In this document: piece after piece, positions 31,075-34,186 of the stretch | Numbering within the stretch: the stretch's first letter is position 1 | Layout: each line of letters starts with the position of its first letter | Assembly: GCA_024640135.1 (NCBI GenBank) | Contig: JAHEFO010000013.1 | Location: 1-34,186 of the forward strand | DNA: 34,186 bases | Source: Acidobacteriota bacterium | GTDB taxonomy: Bacteria > Acidobacteriota > Vicinamibacteria > Vicinamibacterales > SCN-69-37 | Direction: 5' to 3' | Program-made: the position numbers and the translations under genes | The notes under the pieces: generated by a model | What the model was told of the DNA's origin: nothing | Database searches by the model: none | Seen by the model: the letters and a program-made list of their open reading frames with translations, nothing else

Positions 31075-31635
31075 TCAGTCGGCATGACCGCGGAGTCCGT
31101 GTTGAGTCAGGAACGACCTGGGTAGAGCCCGGATCACGGAGATGGACACCAGCGTCACGATGAGCTTGTCTACGGGCTCGCTGGTCAATTGCGAGAGCAT
31201 GACACTGTCCAGCAGGCTCTGTCCGGTGGCGCGGAAGAAGGCCGTGAGCAAGTCAGATCCGCTGGTCGTGACGCCGCCGAACACAAGAGCGACCACCGGC
31301 GCGGACGCCAGCGCGGCAGCGCAGGCGAGAATCAGGGCGCTGATCACGGTGAGTGCCGGTGATCGATACAGGTTCCGCCGCCGCAGTTGGTCCACGACCA
31401 GCCCAATGACGATGGCCGTGCCGGTAAAGAAGGGCAGATACGGGTTCACGACAAAGAATCCGATGAGGCAGGTCAGGACGCCGCAACTCACACCGGCGCG
31501 CCAGCCGAGCAGCAGGCTGGCGAGGACGATACCCGTGGAGTCGAGGTAGATGGGCAGCCTCAGCCAGGCGACCAGGCCGCCAATCGTCAAGTTCAGCGCG
31601 GTGAAAGCAATAACCAGCGACGTGCGGACGGACAC
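31075..31635 (-). CDS. ECF transporter S component-like membrane protein
   Basis: 186 residues from GTG 31635. About five or six hydrophobic segments: SLVIAFTALNLTIGGLVAWL, IVLASLLLGWRAGVSCGVL, LTCLIGFFVVNPYLPFF, TAIVIGLVV, VISALILACAAALASAPVV and LIVTLVSISVIRAL. The pattern 'LDSTGIVLASLLLGWRAG..CG' near residue 30 resembles the loop typical of vitamin-binding S components (thiamine/riboflavin/queuosine-type ECF S). It is the first gene of the S-T-A-A operon, which supports the role. The substrate cannot be told from the sequence, and no riboswitch or biosynthesis gene nearby gives a hint. A TATACT lies 7 bases before the GTG without a -35, so it is not called as a promoter. Confidence 0.7.
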   Translation of the reverse strand: MSVRTSLVIAFTALNLTIGGLVAWLRLPIYLDSTGIVLASLLLGWRAGVSCGVLTCLIGFFVVNPYLPFFTGTAIVIGLVVDQLRRRNLYRSPALTVISALILACAAALASAPVVALVFGGVTTSGSDLLTAFFRATGQSLLDSVMLSQLTSEPVDKLIVTLVSISVIRALPRSFLTQHGLRGHAD

Positions 31636-31716
31636 GCGCCGCAGTATACCGGGATCGCCACGACGCGCGCGGGAGGGCGCAGGAATGATGCGACACGCAT
31701 CTGGAAACCGTTCGCT

Positions 31717-34186
31717 CTAGCGCGTCGCGCCTGCCGCCCTGAACAACGAATCCGCCGAGGCCAGCAGCACCCAGCGCAGACGTTCGGGATAGTCGGCCGG
31801 CAGGCTGTCCAGGAATGCGCGCACGTCGGCCGCCGTCTCCGGAGACCGATCGCCACCCAGCGCAGCGTCCGCCCAACGCTTCGGGAAGAAGATGTCGCCG
31901 GTGTCGCGAATCTCCAGCACCATCTGCAGGGCGGGGACCACGAGGTGGCGCGACTGCTCCGCCCGCAGCGGATGATACAGGTATCCCATCGCTTCGAGCA
32001 CCCATGCTTCGCGACGCCGGTTCGCGACATCCTTGAACTGTTCGAACAGAGCCTCACGCGTGACGGCACTGGCCGAAACGGCCGGCCGGACGAAGACGAA
32101 CCGCGCCTTACGGTCGGGGTTGGCAATGCGCGCCTCCTGCATGTCGAGCAGGGCCTCGGCCTGGTCGGTTCCGCGCAGGGCGAGAGCAAGCGCGAGACTC
32201 GTCTCGTCATTCTCCGAGAGGGGAAGGCCAGGGATCTTCTCGTCGCGACTCCAGACCGTTCGCAGCCACGCGATGGTTTCGGGCGTTGTCGCCGTTGCCG
32301 TGAGCCCGTTGAACCAGGCACTCTTGATGCTGGTACTGTTCGCGCGGGAGAGGCCCTCGCGCAACAGCGCTTCCACGGCCGGCCCCAGCGCCGACCGCTC
32401 CTCGGCTGAGGAGAACCTCCAGAAGAGGGACTCCAGGTATCCAATCTGCCTGGCGACGTTGAGTTCGTCGGGTTCCACCGGCAAGGCGGTCATGAGCGCC
32501 TCGCGCAGTCGGGACGCCGGGATTCTTCCTTCGAGCATCGATTCCCAGAGAGTCACCAGCGCCGCGCCGCGGGTGAGCGGATCGACGATCACGGGCAAAT
32601 CCGCCGCGAGGGCGTCCAGCATCTGTGCCGGAAGGACGAAGTCGCCGTACGCCAGACCGCCTCCGGTCGGCAGCACCCAGCGGGCAATATTCGCCGCACC
32701 GCCCGAGGGATCGCGAAACGACGGCAGTGGCAACGACGCGCGGCCGGTGTCGTCCAGCATGACGTCCTCACTGACGGCATCCGCGCCGCGGCCGAAGACG
32801 ACGATCAGGGCTTGTGGCCAGACCAGTCCTCGTCCCATCGGATCTTCAACGGCCAGCGCGACGTCGGCAGTTCCCCCGGCGCCGGGCTGCACCTCGACCC
32901 GCACCCGGGGCCGTCCGCGTTCTTCGACCCACGCGCGGCTCCATGCGGCGAGATCCGCTGGCGTGCGCGCGTCCAGCACCTGGATCAAATCCAGCCAGGT
33001 CGCGTTGGCCATCGCATGGGCCTTCAAGTACTCGCGCAGGCCATCCCGGAACGACTCCGCGCCGAGGAGCAGTTCCAACTGGCGCATGGCGATCGGGGCC
33101 TTTTGATAAATTATCGCGCCGTACAGAGAACCGGCCTCGTTGAGGTTGTCGAGCGACTGCCGAATGGGGTTGGCTCCCGACGTGCGATCCACCTCGTAGG
33201 CGGCCGGGTAGTGCGCGTACAGGAACCTCAGGTCGTGATTGACCTCCGGGAACGACGGGTTCACGATCTTCGCGGCCATGAAGTTGGCGAAGACCTCCTT
33301 CATCCACACGTCGTTGAACCACTCCATCGTCACCAAATCGCCGAACCACATGTGTGCCGTTTCATGGGCGATGAGGCTCGCGCGCCCAAGGCGCTGGTTC
33401 TGGGTGGCCGAGTCGTCGAGGAAGATCGATGACGCGTTGTAGAACACCGCGCCCGGGTGTTCCATGCCGCCGAACTGAAACGACGGAATCACCACGAAGT
33501 CGAACTTGCCGAACGCATAGGGCAGGGCGGTGTAGTCCTCCAGCCAGCCGAGCGCGGTGGCGTGCAGGTCGAAGATGGCCTCTCGGTTCCTGGCCACTTT
33601 GTCGGCATCGGTCTCACGATGCAGCATCCGGAACTGGCGACCGTTTCGTTCTCCCGTCTCCACCGAAAAGTGTCCGGCGGCGAAAGCGAAGAGGTAGGTG
33701 GGCAGCGGCTCGGTCTTCGCGAAGATCACCTCCGAGCGGGTGGCCGTACGAATCAGTCCCGCTGTCGGACCGTTGGCAACAGCGGTCCACTCCGCGGGGA
33801 TTGTGAGAGCCAGCACCCAGCGCGCCTTGAGGTTCGGCTGGTCGAACACCGGCATCGCCAGCGACGCCCGCGCAGGCACGAATAATGTGTAAAGGAATTC
33901 GTCCTGTCGATTCAGGGCTTCGTCGCCGGCGACAAAGTTGAGTGTGATCTCGTTCGGGCGTCCCGGGAGCAGCAGGCCTGCCGGCACCACCAGATGTCCG
34001 TCCCTCGACACAACTTCCGAGGTGGTCTGGCCATTGACAATGGCGCCGAGGAAATTCCCGGCTGGCTGCGCAAAATCAAAAGCCAGTGGCGCCTTGACGT
34101 GGTTGAGCGTGAATCTGGCCGTGATCGACCCTGTGATGGGCTCGGTTCGCGCCTCGGGAATGTCGAACGATATCCCGTACTCGAGA
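31717..34186 (-). CDS. M1-family zinc aminopeptidase (N-terminally cut by window end)
   Basis: The frame is open from the stop at 31717 to the window edge, so the N-terminus lies outside; 822 residues are present. The N-terminal beta-domain is seen in part (ITARFTLNHVKAPLAF...). The exopeptidase motif appears as FGGMEHPGA in place of the usual GxMEN, and the zinc motif is HETAHMWFGD followed by the WMKEVFA helix that supplies the third ligand (E). These match gluzincin aminopeptidases of the ERAP/PepN type. The C-terminal half is helical, as in the family's ERAP1-like domain. The protein is probably periplasmic or cytosolic; the signal region is not visible. It is separated from the S component by 81 bp on the same strand and is probably an independent gene. 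Confidence 0.9.
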   Translation of the reverse strand, partial: LEYGISFDIPEARTEPITGSITARFTLNHVKAPLAFDFAQPAGNFLGAIVNGQTTSEVVSRDGHLVVPAGLLLPGRPNEITLNFVAGDEALNRQDEFLYTLFVPARASLAMPVFDQPNLKARWVLALTIPAEWTAVANGPTAGLIRTATRSEVIFAKTEPLPTYLFAFAAGHFSVETGERNGRQFRMLHRETDADKVARNREAIFDLHATALGWLEDYTALPYAFGKFDFVVIPSFQFGGMEHPGAVFYNASSIFLDDSATQNQRLGRASLIAHETAHMWFGDLVTMEWFNDVWMKEVFANFMAAKIVNPSFPEVNHDLRFLYAHYPAAYEVDRTSGANPIRQSLDNLNEAGSLYGAIIYQKAPIAMRQLELLLGAESFRDGLREYLKAHAMANATWLDLIQVLDARTPADLAAWSRAWVEERGRPRVRVEVQPGAGGTADVALAVEDPMGRGLVWPQALIVVFGRGADAVSEDVMLDDTGRASLPLPSFRDPSGGAANIARWVLPTGGGLAYGDFVLPAQMLDALAADLPVIVDPLTRGAALVTLWESMLEGRIPASRLREALMTALPVEPDELNVARQIGYLESLFWRFSSAEERSALGPAVEALLREGLSRANSTSIKSAWFNGLTATATTPETIAWLRTVWSRDEKIPGLPLSENDETSLALALALRGTDQAEALLDMQEARIANPDRKARFVFVRPAVSASAVTREALFEQFKDVANRRREAWVLEAMGYLYHPLRAEQSRHLVVPALQMVLEIRDTGDIFFPKRWADAALGGDRSPETAADVRAFLDSLPADYPERLRWVLLASADSLFRAAGATR

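Noticed and set aside
31643-31648. TATACT 7 bases before the S-component start, and a similar TATACT at 11435-11440 before the beta-propeller gene
   Set aside because: Neither has a -35 at a suitable distance, and both are too close to the start codon for a normal leader. They may be leaderless promoters, but the evidence is thin.

Overview
The window is GC-rich, densely coded bacterial DNA that looks like a member of the Acidobacteriota, most likely a Vicinamibacteria-type genome. This is inferred from the gene families: an Oar-like TonB-dependent receptor, an acidobacterial VWFA-related secreted protein, a long Asp-box (BNR) beta-propeller protein, a PknB-type kinase fused to TPR repeats, and lipoprotein alpha/beta hydrolases. 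I see no rRNA, tRNA, CRISPR array, transposase or phage gene.

Layout. 1-3856 (+): the 3' end of a TonB-dependent receptor, a VWFA-related protein and a TonB energy transducer in one operon. 3894-6968 (-): a secreted LamG / Ig-like / GH127 glycosidase. 6969-7433: a 465-bp intergenic region with a consensus sigma-54 promoter and several inverted repeats, leading into a triple-BON protein (7434-8096, +). 8181-11417 (-): a beta-propeller protein. 11631-12092 (+): a small lipoprotein, followed by two perfect palindromes.

12316-22060 (+) is the core of the window: eleven tightly packed, mostly overlapping genes encoding the anaerobic benzoyl-CoA pathway. They are had, oah, a GNAT, dch, bcrC, bcrB, bcrA, bcrD, an SDR, a second GNAT and an Rrf2-family regulator. 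Together BcrCBAD (ATP-dependent class I benzoyl-CoA reductase), Dch, Had and Oah take benzoyl-CoA to 3-hydroxypimeloyl-CoA, and the SDR may carry the product further. A good sigma-70-like promoter overlapped by a 28-bp inverted repeat lies just upstream of had. The last gene encodes a three-cysteine Rrf2 protein, which suggests an O2- or Fe-S-responsive autoregulatory circuit.

22155-26928 (-): an esterase lipoprotein and a Ser/Thr kinase with TPR repeats. 27098-29173 (+): an S9 prolyl-oligopeptidase-type lipoprotein. 29195-31635 (-): a four-gene ECF-type transporter (S, T and two ATPases). Its two ATPases have lost complementary halves of the ATP sites, so only one composite site can be complete. 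31717-34186 (-): an M1 metallo-aminopeptidase cut by the window end.

The strongest leads are the complete class I benzoyl-CoA operon with two embedded paralogous GNATs and its promoter/operator/Rrf2 circuit, and the ECF transporter with reciprocal ATPase decay.
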